This document shows positions 35,024 through 43,436 of a DNA stretch of 64,000 nt, in pieces. The stretch is from Methylococcaceae bacterium UBA975 (GTDB lineage: Bacteria > Pseudomonadota > Gammaproteobacteria > Methylococcales > Cycloclasticaceae), in assembly GCA_002292375.1 (NCBI GenBank), contig DBBV01000006.1, forward strand, positions 246,976 to 310,975, read 5' to 3'. The notes below the pieces were generated by a model. That model had not been told where the DNA came from. It did not search any database and was given only the letters and a program-made list of their open reading frames with translations. The translations under genes were made by a program, and so were the position numbers. Positions within the stretch are counted from its first letter, which is position 1. Every line of letters begins with the position of its first letter.

Positions 35024-36279
35024 ATATTTGCATCTATGGATCCAGTCTATCTGCTTGGGTCGCTGCAACGTGCTTAGCTAAAGTTGGCCATGCTGTGGTG
35101 ATCGATGAAGTGATGGGTGATAGCAAGCAGGCAATAACTGATGTCTCTGTCATCCGTGATGAGCCGGGGCTGCTGACGGAGGTGCTCTGTCAAATAAAGG
35201 AAGGACGACTTAGCCGCCGTCAGCAGCACTCAAAAGTTACGGCAGATGTCCACTGGTTGGCCTTACAACCGAATGAGCAACAACTAGCCGAACGAGTCAT
35301 GGATGATTTACGCTTAAATGGCGCCAGGGTTTTGGTAGTTAATCAATGTAATTTTAAGGTGGGTGCTACCGAGGGTTTGCAGTTAAGTTTAGGTGGGGGT
35401 GGTGACGTCGTTTATATGCCTGATAATTTACAAGAAGGCTTGGCTTTACAGGGTTTTATGCAGCCCAGCCGAATTATTTTGGGTATTGATAAGAAGGCTG
35501 CCGTAGATAAAACAAAGGCAGTGTTACAAGCATTCACTAGTGACCTTGATTGTTTGCAGTTGATGAGTTCTCGCGAAGCCGAGTTTACCAAGTTTGCCAT
35601 CACAGGTATGTTGGCCCTTCGTATAGGTTACATCAATGAGCTAGCTAATTTAGCTGACCTATTACAGGTGGATATTAATATCGTGCAAGAAAGCATGGGT
35701 GCGGATCCGCGCATTGGGAGTCATTACCTTTCTCCAGGCTGTGGTTTTGGTGGGCAAAACTTTGATGCCTACGTGCAAAAATTTTCAGGTATCTTACAAA
35801 AAGAGCGGCAGCAGTCATTATTAAAAACAGTGATCGAAGAAAATGAGGTGCAAAAGGAGCTGTTGTTTAGAAAACTGTGGCAGCATTATCAGGGCAAGCT
35901 TACGGGTAAAGTCGTTGCTTTGTGGGGGGCGTCGTTTAAACCAGGAACAGGGAGTATTGATAATGCGCCCAGTATAAAAATTATTGACGCGCTCATTTCC
36001 CAAGGCGTGCAAGTCAATGTTCATGACCCAGAAGCGTTAGGGCATTTAATAAACCATTACGGCCAGCACCCATTGATTAACTATTCTGAAAACCACTTAA
36101 CGGCCGTCGAAGGGACAGATGCTGTATTGCTAGTCACTGAATGGCCCATATATAAATCACCAGATTACAAGCGGCTAGTGGCGCTTATGCGCGTGCCTTT
36201 GCTGATTGATGGTCGAAATATGTTGGATAAAAGACAGGCAAAAAAAAACGGGTTTACCTACTTGGGTGTGGGGCGCTAA
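35020..36279 (+). CDS. UDP-glucose dehydrogenase homologue lacking the catalytic cysteine
   Basis: A 419-residue protein with the three-domain layout of UDP-glucose/GDP-mannose dehydrogenases, but with altered key sites. The usual glycine-rich GxGYVG becomes YGSSLSAW at residues 6-13. The active-site GGSCFPKD becomes GGQNFDAY at 244-251, putting Asn247 where the catalytic Cys should be; a Cys lies at 241. Lys191 in EFTKFAITGMLALRIGYINEL is kept, but the usual nearby Asn is not. The C-terminal domain retains WGASFKPGT and LLVTEWPIYK. Oxidation to UDP-glucuronate by the known mechanism seems unlikely; a binding or regulatory role is possible. The TTG start overlaps the pgi stop (TTGA). Confidence 0.85.
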   Translation: MNICIYGSSLSAWVAATCLAKVGHAVVIDEVMGDSKQAITDVSVIRDEPGLLTEVLCQIKEGRLSRRQQHSKVTADVHWLALQPNEQQLAERVMDDLRLNGARVLVVNQCNFKVGATEGLQLSLGGGGDVVYMPDNLQEGLALQGFMQPSRIILGIDKKAAVDKTKAVLQAFTSDLDCLQLMSSREAEFTKFAITGMLALRIGYINELANLADLLQVDINIVQESMGADPRIGSHYLSPGCGFGGQNFDAYVQKFSGILQKERQQSLLKTVIEENEVQKELLFRKLWQHYQGKLTGKVVALWGASFKPGTGSIDNAPSIKIIDALISQGVQVNVHDPEALGHLINHYGQHPLINYSENHLTAVEGTDAVLLVTEWPIYKSPDYKRLVALMRVPLLIDGRNMLDKRQAKKNGFTYLGVGR

Positions 36280-36411
36280 AGAGAAGTCTAACAAAGACTG
36301 TAATCTATAAACCATTTCATATATTTTAAGTATCAAAATACTGAGTTGACATAATCTTAACGGTTTTCACCCAAAAAATGCCAATCAAGTCTAAAGAAAT
36401 GTAACTTTGCA

Positions 36412-36440
36412 TTGTGGTTGGCTAAAAAAATAGATAGAAT
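36412..36440 (+). promoter_or_regulatory. Candidate sigma-70 promoter of rplM-rpsI
   Basis: TTGTGG and TAGAAT are separated by 17 bases and lie about 48 bases before the rplM start. The -35 match is weak and the -10 is 5 of 6. Confidence 0.35.
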
Positions 36441-36463
36441 GTGCGGCTCTTTGATAGACCCAC

Positions 36464-36480
36464 ATCCCTAGTGAGGGGAT
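36464..36480 (+). promoter_or_regulatory. Leader hairpin covering the rplM ribosome binding site
   Basis: ATCCC pairs with GGGAT across a 7-base loop, and the right arm includes the GAGGGG ribosome binding site of rplM. L13 is known to control its own operon in E. coli through the rplM leader, so this stem is a candidate for such control. Confidence 0.4.
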
Positions 36481-36487
36481 TTAAGAA

Positions 36488-36916
36488 ATGAAAACATTTA
36501 GTGCAAAAGCAGAAGAAGTAGAACACGATTGGTACGTTGTTGATGCGGAAGGTAAAGCCTTAGGTAGATTGGCTTCTGAGATCGCGTTTAGATTACGTGG
36601 CAAACATAAGCCAGAATACACACCGCATGTCGACACAGGTGATTACATCGTTGTCATTAATGCCGAAAAAATTGGTGTCACTGGTAATAAAGAAAAAGAT
36701 AAAATGTACCATCACCATACAGGCTATATTGGTAGCTTGAAGTCTATCCCTTTAGGGAAGCTTCGTGAGACACACCCTGACCGTATTATCAAAACAGCTG
36801 TGAAAGGCATGTTACCTAAAAACACGTTGGGTAGAAATATGTTCAAAAAAATGAAAGTATTTGTTGGTCCTGAGCATACGCATCAGGCACAACAACCTAA
36901 AACATTAGATATTTAA
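36488..36916 (+). CDS. rplM: 50S ribosomal protein L13
   Basis: A 142-residue early-assembly protein of the large ribosomal subunit. It shows KTFSAKAEEVEHDWYVVDAEGK, LGRLASEIAFRLRGKHKPEYTPH, GDYIVVINAEKI, and VKGMLPKNTLGR with FKKMKVF near the C-terminus. It is paired with rpsI 15 bases downstream, the universal bacterial order. GAGGGG is placed 7-10 bases before the ATG and is partly enclosed in a leader hairpin. Confidence 0.98.
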   Translation: MKTFSAKAEEVEHDWYVVDAEGKALGRLASEIAFRLRGKHKPEYTPHVDTGDYIVVINAEKIGVTGNKEKDKMYHHHTGYIGSLKSIPLGKLRETHPDRIIKTAVKGMLPKNTLGRNMFKKMKVFVGPEHTHQAQQPKTLDI

Positions 36917-36931
36917 CAAGAGTTTATTATC

Positions 36932-37324
36932 ATGGCACAAACCCAATATTACGGAACCGGTCGTCGTAAAAGTTCAGTCGCACGTGTTTTTGCACGTCCT
37001 GGAAAAGGCGCTATTAAAGTCAACAACCTTAGCTTAGATGCATACTTTGGTCGTGAAACAGATCGAATGATCGTACGTCAGCCGTTAGAAACAGCAGAAG
37101 CAAACGACAAATTTGATTTTTTGATCACCGTTAAAGGTGGCGGAACATCAGGCCAAGCGGGCGCCATTAGATTGGGTATCACACGTGCCTTGATGGAGTT
37201 TGATGGAGAATTGCGCCCGGCATTACGTAAAGCGGGTTTTGTTACGCGTGACGCACGTGAGGTTGAACGTAAGAAAGTGGGTCTGCATAAAGCGAGAAAG
37301 CGTCCTCAGTACTCAAAACGTTAA
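36932..37324 (+). CDS. rpsI: 30S ribosomal protein S9
   Basis: A 130-residue small-subunit protein whose basic tail reaches the P-site tRNA. It has YYGTGRRKSSVARVF, the GGGTSGQAGAIRLGITRAL signature and the basic end KVGLHKARKRPQYSKR, where the last residues contact tRNA. It is co-transcribed with rplM and followed by a strong terminator. Confidence 0.98.
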   Translation: MAQTQYYGTGRRKSSVARVFARPGKGAIKVNNLSLDAYFGRETDRMIVRQPLETAEANDKFDFLITVKGGGTSGQAGAIRLGITRALMEFDGELRPALRKAGFVTRDAREVERKKVGLHKARKRPQYSKR

Positions 37325-37370
37325 TACTGAGACGAGTAGGAACAGACGGAGGCATTGGCTTTCGACAATT

Positions 37371-37400
37371 AAAAAGCCCATTTTGAAATGGGCTTTTTTT
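37371..37400 (+). terminator. Rho-independent terminator of rplM-rpsI
   Basis: AAAAAGCCCATTT pairs with AAATGGGCTTTTT and ends in a run of seven T, about 47 bases after the rpsI stop. Confidence 0.93.
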
Positions 37401-37490
37401 GTGCTATAAAAAAATTCGTGCTTTACTGCCTGTTCCAAAGGATGAATGGCTGTTAGTTTGTGATTAATTACAATAATAAGGTGTGAGCTA

Positions 37491-39011
37491 ATGACGACCG
37501 ATTATAAAGAAAAATATTTGCGCGCAGTTAAGGCGCTTGATGAGGTTGAGCAAGAAGGCACGGATAATATTAAAAGCCTGTATGACGCATTAATAGGGGT
37601 TTTACGTGAGTTAAGAGGCCACCATAAAGAAATTGATAAGGCCATTGCCTCATTGCCGAAGAAGATAGCGCGGGGCGCTTTACCACCAATTAGTGATTTA
37701 GATAGGGTTAAGGACCTTGTCGTCAGTTACATAGACAAGAATCCGGTTGAGAACATGGCGCCAGCGGTTCTTGATGCGCTGTTATCTAGCTTGCTTGTGC
37801 TAGACGATATACGCAATGACATTGTGTCTTTACAGCAAAAGTTAGTGCAAGCCAATAGCCCGAAAGACTTTATGGCGCTGGCCTCTAAAATTTCGCGCTT
37901 AATTCTAAAGAAAAATAAAATTCAAAGTGGCTCAATTGCTGAGGGTGATTCAATTGACGATATCAAGCAGAGCATCTCGACCCAGCTTGATCAATTAGGT
38001 CAGTCAGATGCTGAGTTAGCTAAATCAATTGATATCGTTGGTTTAAAGAAAAGTCTGAAAAAAGTGGGAAGTTTAAGAGACCTAGAGTTTTTCTATCGGC
38101 AGGTATTTGAAGGCTTAGGCCAGCGTCTGAGTAAAAAAGACGAGTTTATTGTTGAGCTTTCTGGGTTAATCGAAACGGTTATGCACCAGTTAACCGAATT
38201 GTCTCAAGACTTGAAGAAGGAAGGTGTAAGTAATCAGCAGGCTAAAAAAGACCGTTGGCGTTTGACTGAGTTGATGGGAGGCCAAATAAAAACCATCCGT
38301 ACGGCAGTTTTGCAGGCGGATAGTTTAGTGACGTTAAAATCTATGATGTCTGAGCGCATAGTAGATTTGAATAAAACAGTATCCGAATTTGTTGAGTTGG
38401 AATCTGAGCGCTCAAAGCAAGCAGAGGCGTACGCTAAAAGTGTAACAACTAAACTTAATAAGGTTGAATCAGAAGTCTCTGAGCTTAAATCCTCTCTATA
38501 CCACGCACATGAGCAAGCGTTTATTGATGTCTTGACGGGTGTTGCCAACAGGCGGGCTTACGAGGAACGAATTAAGCTTGAGTACAAGCGTTGGCAGCGA
38601 AATAAAGAACCCTTAGCGCTTGCAGTGTTGGATATTGATCACTTTAAAAGTATTAATGACACCTATGGCCACTCAGTGGGTGACAAAGTGTTGCGAACTA
38701 TCAGTCAATTAATTGATAAAAAAGTACGTGAAAGTGACTTTTTTGGACGTGTGGGTGGCGAAGAGTTCGTGGTTGTTTTTATCGGCAGTGACTTAGAAAA
38801 TGCCATGAAACGGCTTGAGCAATTCCGGGAAAGTGTAGAAAACTGTAAGTTTGGCCTCAAGGGAAAACGCGTTGTGATTACCATGTCGGTCGGTTGCGCG
38901 CTATTTCATGAAGATGAAACGCCTGACGCTGTGTATGAACGAGCCGACACTGCATTATACCAAGCGAAAAAGACAGGGCGAAACAAGTGCCTTAGTGAGT
39001 TGGATATATAA
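37491..39011 (+). CDS. Diguanylate cyclase with N-terminal helical region
   Basis: A 506-residue cytoplasmic GGDEF protein that should make cyclic di-GMP from GTP. Residues 1 to about 340 are largely helical, with coiled-coil stretches before the catalytic domain (KLNKVESEVSELKSSL); no known sensor domain is recognised. The GGDEF domain (about 345-506) has DVLTGVANRRAYEE, DIDHFKSINDTYGHSVGDKVL and the active motif RVGGEEFVVVF. RESD five residues before it is an intact inhibitory RxxD site. GGEEF is a competent variant. No membrane segment is seen. It is transcribed alone after the rpsI terminator. Confidence 0.92.
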   Translation: MTTDYKEKYLRAVKALDEVEQEGTDNIKSLYDALIGVLRELRGHHKEIDKAIASLPKKIARGALPPISDLDRVKDLVVSYIDKNPVENMAPAVLDALLSSLLVLDDIRNDIVSLQQKLVQANSPKDFMALASKISRLILKKNKIQSGSIAEGDSIDDIKQSISTQLDQLGQSDAELAKSIDIVGLKKSLKKVGSLRDLEFFYRQVFEGLGQRLSKKDEFIVELSGLIETVMHQLTELSQDLKKEGVSNQQAKKDRWRLTELMGGQIKTIRTAVLQADSLVTLKSMMSERIVDLNKTVSEFVELESERSKQAEAYAKSVTTKLNKVESEVSELKSSLYHAHEQAFIDVLTGVANRRAYEERIKLEYKRWQRNKEPLALAVLDIDHFKSINDTYGHSVGDKVLRTISQLIDKKVRESDFFGRVGGEEFVVVFIGSDLENAMKRLEQFRESVENCKFGLKGKRVVITMSVGCALFHEDETPDAVYERADTALYQAKKTGRNKCLSELDI

Positions 39012-39032
39012 ACACGGGTGTATGTACTTAGT

Positions 39033-40736
39033 CTAGCTCAACTTTTGCAAGTGTTGTATCGCTTGATGGGTACTAAGAAAAACATTGTCGAGACCGACTT
39101 TTTGCAAAAAAGCGGTGTGTCTCAGTTTATCCATAACAGGGCCTTTTATTTCAGCCAGGCTCAGTGTTAAGCCGGCTTTTTCTAAACCGTATAAGATGTC
39201 GTCAAGGGACTTTAAAGCACTCGAATCTATCACGCTGATGGAGCTACAGATCAAAACGACGTGGTTAATTTTTTTATTATCGGCAACCAGTTGCATGATG
39301 GTGTCTTCCAAATAATTCGTATTCGCAAAATAGAGGTTTTCATCTACGCGGAGTGCAAGAATGTGCTCGTCTGTTCTAACCTGATGCCGATCAATATTTC
39401 TGTAATGTTCGGTATTGTCAACGCGTCCCACAATGGCGATGTGTGGCTGGCTGCTGCGATGCAAATAAAGGCCAATAGACAGTACCATGCCAGCAACAAT
39501 ACCCGTTTCTACGTCGACAATCAGCACGGTAAAAAAAGTCACCATCATTGCCGCTGCGTCAGTTTTGTCATAATCCCAAGCGTGTTTTAGCGTATGCAAG
39601 TCAATAAGGGGAATAACGGCCATAACGATGATGGCGCCGAGGGCAGCTTTAGGTAGAAAAAAGAATAAGGGTGTCAAAGAAAGTAGTGTTAAACCAACCA
39701 GGCCCGCGGTTATGACCGATGCTAGTGGGGTGTTTGCGCCGGATGAAAAATTAACCATTGAGCGACCAAACCCGCCTGCAACGGGGTAGCCGCCACTGAC
39801 CGCTGAAGCGATATTCGCGGCGCCCAGACCCAGTAATTCCTTATCAGAATTAATTTTTTGCCGTTTCTGATTGGCCATGGATTTAGCAATGGATACGCTC
39901 TCTAAATAGCCGATTAGCGCGATCAGTAAAGCGTTAGGCAATAACTGTTTGATCAGTGTTGGGTCGAGGTTAGGGACTATTAGGCTAGGCAATCCCGCAG
40001 GGATGTTGCCGATAATGCTGACTTGTTGTAGCTCATTAAGCTGCCAGTAAGAAACACTAAACGTGCTGATGGCGACAGCGGCGAGAGGGCCTGACTTAGA
40101 AACAAATTGGACAAGGCCCAAGGGAAGATTGTTGCGTTCGAGTAATGTAACGACAGGGACTTTAAAGCACCAAAGTAGTAGTAAGCTAATAACAGCAAGC
40201 ATGGATGTAATTAGATCACTCTGGCTAAACTGTGTAGTTAAATAATAAAGGGTATCGTGAACAGGCAGCCCCCTCGGTATGTCGACGCCTAGCATATGTT
40301 TTAATTGGCTGAGCGCAATAATAATGGCCGACGCGCTGACAAAGCCAGAAATGACAGGGTGGCTTAGAAAATTGGTAACAGCGCCTAATTTTGCGAACCG
40401 CATAGTGATTAAAATTAAACCGACCAGCAATGCTAGGGTGTGGGCTGTGCTAACCATGTCATTAATATTGCTAATTTCAAGTTCAACGAGCGTTGCTCCC
40501 GTCATTAACGACATTAAGCCAACAGGGCCAACTGCTAATGCCCGGCTGCTGCCAAACAAGGCGTATAAGAGTAGCGGAAGCACAGACGAGTAGAGAGCTA
40601 CTTCGGGCGGTAATCCAGCCAATAAGCCATAAGCCATTGATTGGGGGACAAGAACAACAGCTACAATTATGCCGGCAATTAGGTCGCCGCCTAATTGGTC
40701 TTTCTTGTAGTTCTTTAACCAGTCTGGAAGTAGCAT
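39033..40736 (-). CDS. SulP/SLC26 family anion transporter with STAS domain
   Basis: A 567-residue inner-membrane transporter. The membrane part (about 1-420) starts with the SulP signature DLIAGIIVAVVLVPQSMAYG and contains ALFGSSRALAVGPVGLMSLM. A cytoplasmic STAS domain follows (about 450-560), with LRVDENLYFANTNYLEDTI and VLICSSISVIDSSALKSL. SulP proteins move sulfate, bicarbonate or other anions; a PAPS-forming gene set nearby makes sulfate attractive, but bicarbonate or dicarboxylates are equally possible. Palindromes lie in its 5' region. Confidence 0.9.
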   Translation of the reverse strand: MLLPDWLKNYKKDQLGGDLIAGIIVAVVLVPQSMAYGLLAGLPPEVALYSSVLPLLLYALFGSSRALAVGPVGLMSLMTGATLVELEISNINDMVSTAHTLALLVGLILITMRFAKLGAVTNFLSHPVISGFVSASAIIIALSQLKHMLGVDIPRGLPVHDTLYYLTTQFSQSDLITSMLAVISLLLLWCFKVPVVTLLERNNLPLGLVQFVSKSGPLAAVAISTFSVSYWQLNELQQVSIIGNIPAGLPSLIVPNLDPTLIKQLLPNALLIALIGYLESVSIAKSMANQKRQKINSDKELLGLGAANIASAVSGGYPVAGGFGRSMVNFSSGANTPLASVITAGLVGLTLLSLTPLFFFLPKAALGAIIVMAVIPLIDLHTLKHAWDYDKTDAAAMMVTFFTVLIVDVETGIVAGMVLSIGLYLHRSSQPHIAIVGRVDNTEHYRNIDRHQVRTDEHILALRVDENLYFANTNYLEDTIMQLVADNKKINHVVLICSSISVIDSSALKSLDDILYGLEKAGLTLSLAEIKGPVMDKLRHTAFLQKVGLDNVFLSTHQAIQHLQKLS

Positions 40737-40929
40737 AATTAGCGGTTTGTTGTCGTTATCATTTTATAAGGCGGCAGAACATATTACCTGAGTTTTTAGC
40801 CGATACTATTTGTTGGTCGCATCTTAAAGCTACATTCAGTGAAAGGATTAATATAGCAAATAATTATATGTATATAAACAAATTTTAAAAAATTCAGCAA
40901 AACCCTTGGTGTTGCTAATAAGGTGCTGC

Positions 40930-40948
40930 TTTGTTGCGCCGCAACAAA
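40930..40948. promoter_or_regulatory. Perfect 9-bp-arm palindrome upstream of sulP
   Basis: TTTGTTGCG-C-CGCAACAAA lies about 195 bases before the SulP start, in a 420-base gap. Nearby at 40985-40998, TTGCAT-TT-ATGCAA is a second palindrome, preceded by TTTG so that it repeats TTTGTTGC. They look like operator sites, but the regulator is unknown. The rest of the gap is A+T-rich. Confidence 0.45.
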
Positions 40949-41017
40949 TAACCATATAAATCAATTAGTTAATGATTTTTTTTGTTGCATTTATGCAAAA
41001 ACTAAGTATTATGGTTG

Positions 41018-41127
41018 TCAGCAATAAGGAGAGGGGAAGGCAGATACTTTCGAATAGTAAAAATAAAGATCTGCATATTTAAAAATAAAAATAAAAAAAC
41101 TTGGGGACCTTAGGTCCCTTTTTTTTA
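41018..41127 (+). ncRNA. Candidate small RNA between sulP and rpiA
   Basis: On the plus strand a possible promoter (TTGCAT at 40985, TATTAT at 41007-41012, 16 bases apart) precedes about 110 bases that end in a strong terminator with T8. GCAGAT and ATCTGC inside could form a stem. The only competing explanation is that the terminator belongs to rpiA on the opposite strand. A 23-codon reading frame from 41011 is also present, without a ribosome binding site. Confidence 0.25.
41104..41127. terminator. Bidirectional terminator downstream of rpiA
   Basis: GGGACC-TTA-GGTCCC is followed by T8 on the plus strand and has a run of seven A on the left, so it can end rpiA on the minus strand and any plus-strand transcript. 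Confidence 0.85.
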
Positions 41128-41156
41128 TCTGTTCAAAAAGCCCGGCAATATTCTGG

Positions 41157-41822
41157 CTATTCCAGTTCCATTGATAATGTTTGAGTACCATCTTTGCTGG
41201 CTAATAAAACGATATCAGCGGGTCGTTGTGCAAACAACCCGGTGGTGACCACACCGGTTAAATTATTGATGGCGCTTTCAAGCTGGCAGGGTTCAACGAT
41301 CTCTAAACGGTGAGTGTCTAAGATAATATTGCCGTTATCAGTGATAAAATTTTCTCGCCAAACAGGGTGGCCTCCAAGTTTAACCAATTCCCGGGCTACA
41401 TAGCTCCGCGCCATGGGGATGACTTCAATGGGTAATGGAAAGTTACCTAAATAAGGAACTAATTTACTGTGGTCGGCTATGCAAACAAAAGATTTGCTGG
41501 CGGCGGCGATAATTTTTTCGCGGGTGAGCGCGCCACCACCACCTTTGATTAATTGTAGATTAGAGTTAATTTCATCAGCGCCATCAACGTATACGTCAAG
41601 TGTTCCAACCGTATTAAGATCCAACACAGGAATGCCTAGGGCTAATAATTTTTTAGTGCTAGCCTCTGAGCTTGAAACAGCACCATCAAACTGATGCTTT
41701 ATTGGTGCCAATAGATCGATAAAATAATTAACCGTAGAGCCGGTTCCGATGCCAATAATACGACAACCCTTTAAATAAGGGATAGCAGCGCTAGCGGCTT
41801 GTTTTTTTAGATTTTCTTGCAT
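41157..41822 (-). CDS. rpiA: Ribose-5-phosphate isomerase A
   Basis: Interconverts ribose 5-phosphate and ribulose 5-phosphate in the pentose phosphate pathway, complementing rpe in this window. The 221-residue protein has IIGIGTGSTVNYFID, AVSSSEASTKKL, DVYVDGADEINSNLQLIKGGGGALTREKI with the catalytic Glu, and SKLVPYLG. It begins the conserved block shared with E. coli, though serA is absent here. Confidence 0.96.
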   Translation of the reverse strand: MQENLKKQAASAAIPYLKGCRIIGIGTGSTVNYFIDLLAPIKHQFDGAVSSSEASTKKLLALGIPVLDLNTVGTLDVYVDGADEINSNLQLIKGGGGALTREKIIAAASKSFVCIADHSKLVPYLGNFPLPIEVIPMARSYVARELVKLGGHPVWRENFITDNGNIILDTHRLEIVEPCQLESAINNLTGVVTTGLFAQRPADIVLLASKDGTQTLSMELE

Positions 41823-41895
41823 TGTGTGGTCGGTAACGTTGTTAGTAAGAGGTTATGATATAGGGCTAATGACCCGCTGCAAACTGGTTTGATTG

Positions 41896-42513
41896 TTAAT
41901 AGCGCGTTGTCGGTCTTAATAAGCTTTGCGATTTAATGGAAAAGCATTGCAGCCCTTGTTCAGTCATTACAGCGTCTAAGGGAATGTCCCAAGCTTGTTT
42001 GTGCAGTTTAGCCACTTTTTGCTGGCTGTAGGCAATGCCAATTAATAAGGGGCGCTTTTTACAAGAGGCACGCAAGGTGAAACGAAGTGTGCGATCATAA
42101 AAACCACCGCCCATGCCTAAACGATTGCCGTGTTCATCAAAGCCTACGAGGGGCATTAATATAATGTTGAGGTACTTAGGGCTGAAACACTGATGGCCGA
42201 TAGGCTCAGGGATATTAAATTTGTTGTTCATTAATCGGTCGTTAAATCGATAGGGCTTAAAGCTTAGCTGTTGTTTTCTTAACGCGGGTAAATAAACCGC
42301 GCGGTTAGCCTTGTGCTGGCTTTGAATCATTAGGTCAATGCTAGGTTCGCCGTCATTGGCTAAATACCCGGCTATCCGTGCGTTTCTATTAAAAAGACCG
42401 CTAGCCAAAAGGTGTTGATGAATTAGACGGTTATAGCGGCGCCTTGTCGTAGGGTGTATATCGTTACGCGATTTGCGTAAGCGTAGTCTGGTTGACGAGA
42501 TGGATTGTTGCAT
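41896..42513 (-). CDS. 5-formyltetrahydrofolate cyclo-ligase
   Basis: Converts 5-formyl-THF to 5,10-methenyl-THF with ATP, salvaging folate one-carbon units that the glycine cleavage system also feeds. The 205-residue YgfA-type protein shows SRLR-rich basic N-terminus, FNRNARIAGYLANDGEPSID, IILMPLVGFDEHGNRLGMGGGFYDRTL and IGIAYSQQKV. It lies directly downstream of 6S RNA on the same strand, the classical ssrS-ygfA arrangement, so it is probably transcribed by read-through from ssrS. Confidence 0.93.
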   Translation of the reverse strand: MQQSISSTRLRLRKSRNDIHPTTRRRYNRLIHQHLLASGLFNRNARIAGYLANDGEPSIDLMIQSQHKANRAVYLPALRKQQLSFKPYRFNDRLMNNKFNIPEPIGHQCFSPKYLNIILMPLVGFDEHGNRLGMGGGFYDRTLRFTLRASCKKRPLLIGIAYSQQKVAKLHKQAWDIPLDAVMTEQGLQCFSIKSQSLLRPTTRY

Positions 42514-42529
42514 AAGGTAAAGACGTTCC

Positions 42530-42708
42530 CCGTTAGTGCCGCAGTCAGGTTTCTACCTTGAACCGAGAGGTTCAAGTGGGGGGCCGGAACTTTGTATTAG
42601 GCTTCTCAACTAAAGAGCATGCACACCAACAAAATAATCTGACTTCCCGAGTAGGTAATTAGGTCCAAGGGTTTTTCGCCCTATTTCGAACACCACAGGG
42701 AACGCACT
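42530..42708 (-). ncRNA. ssrS: 6S RNA
   Basis: 6S RNA binds sigma-70 RNA polymerase as an open-promoter mimic and accumulates in stationary phase. Between zapA and the cyclo-ligase gene the minus strand carries the 6S hallmarks: a closing stem of CGTTCCC (42698-42704) with GGGAACG (42534-42540), a central region with GTGCATGCTC and GAGAAGCC, and the stem CTTGAACC-TCTC-GGTTCAAG near the 3' end. Length is about 180 bases, near the 184 of E. coli. TATACA upstream at 42714-42719 fits a -10 box. The exact ends are estimated. Confidence 0.93.
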
Positions 42709-42791
42709 GACAGTGTATACCTCTGGGACTAAATATAAAGGCTATTTATGCGACTTAAAAGAATATAGAAAGTAGGCTTTAGTCTAAACAG

Positions 42792-43094
42792 CTATTTACC
42801 AAAAGTATCGAGGGCAAAATCTAGTTTGTTCTGTAATGCATTAATTTTTTCATTGATATCCAATGATATCCCGCTTTTTGCTTGGTTTTCAATGAGTAAG
42901 TCGTGGGTAATGTTTAACCCCGCCATAACGGCTATCCTATCAAGACCAACGATACGGCCAGACTGTTTAATAGCTTGCATCTTATCGTCTAAAAAGCGTG
43001 CAGATTTTTCTAGTCCTGCTTTTTCTTCATCACTGCAGCTGACGCGGTATTCTTTATCTAAAATAGTAACGGCTACGGTATTGGTCGTCATCAC
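42792..43094 (-). CDS. zapA: Cell division protein ZapA
   Basis: ZapA bundles FtsZ filaments at the division ring. About 99 residues: a globular start (VTILDKEYRVSCSDEEKAGLEKSARFLD) and a C-terminal coiled coil (INEKINALQNKLDFAL), with GLDRIAVMAGLNITHDLL between. The likely start is the ATG at 43091, one codon inside the frame. It overlaps or abuts the upstream coiled-coil gene stop. The ssrS promoter follows it. Confidence 0.94.
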   Translation of the reverse strand: MMTTNTVAVTILDKEYRVSCSDEEKAGLEKSARFLDDKMQAIKQSGRIVGLDRIAVMAGLNITHDLLIENQAKSGISLDINEKINALQNKLDFALDTFGK

Positions 43095-43348
43095 TAGATT
43101 TCCATTAACTTGAGTCTTGAAATCATCAGCTCGACCCGTGATTTTGCTTTTTCAGTTTTTTCCATCAAAGCGCTGCGTTGTTGAATTAGGTCTGTCTGTT
43201 GTTTTTTAAGGTTCTGATTGTCTTCGTGAAGACGCTGGCAAAGCTGTACCAGAGCATCAATTTTCTGCTCAAGTTCTTGTAGCGCGATGTCCGGTTTTTG
43301 TTCTTTATTCACGACGTAGATAGTAGGTGTGATTATCGTTGAGGTCAA
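43094..43348 (-). CDS. TIGR02449-type coiled-coil protein (ZapB-like)
   Basis: An 84-residue protein that is almost all coiled coil (LEQKIDALVQLCQRLHEDNQNLKKQ, ALMEKTEKAKSRVELMISRLK). It corresponds to the small protein family found just upstream of zapA in many gammaproteobacteria, which resembles ZapB in length and composition. It ends one base into the zapA frame, so the two are probably translated together. A function in division is inferred from position and shape only. Confidence 0.8.
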   Translation of the reverse strand: MTSTIITPTIYVVNKEQKPDIALQELEQKIDALVQLCQRLHEDNQNLKKQQTDLIQQRSALMEKTEKAKSRVELMISRLKLMEI

Positions 43349-43436
43349 TACTAAGGTTAATTTTAACTACTAAATTTTGGTGTTAGCACGCACAATGATA
43401 GCATAACGACTTTAATGAATAGTGTTGGAGTATAGC

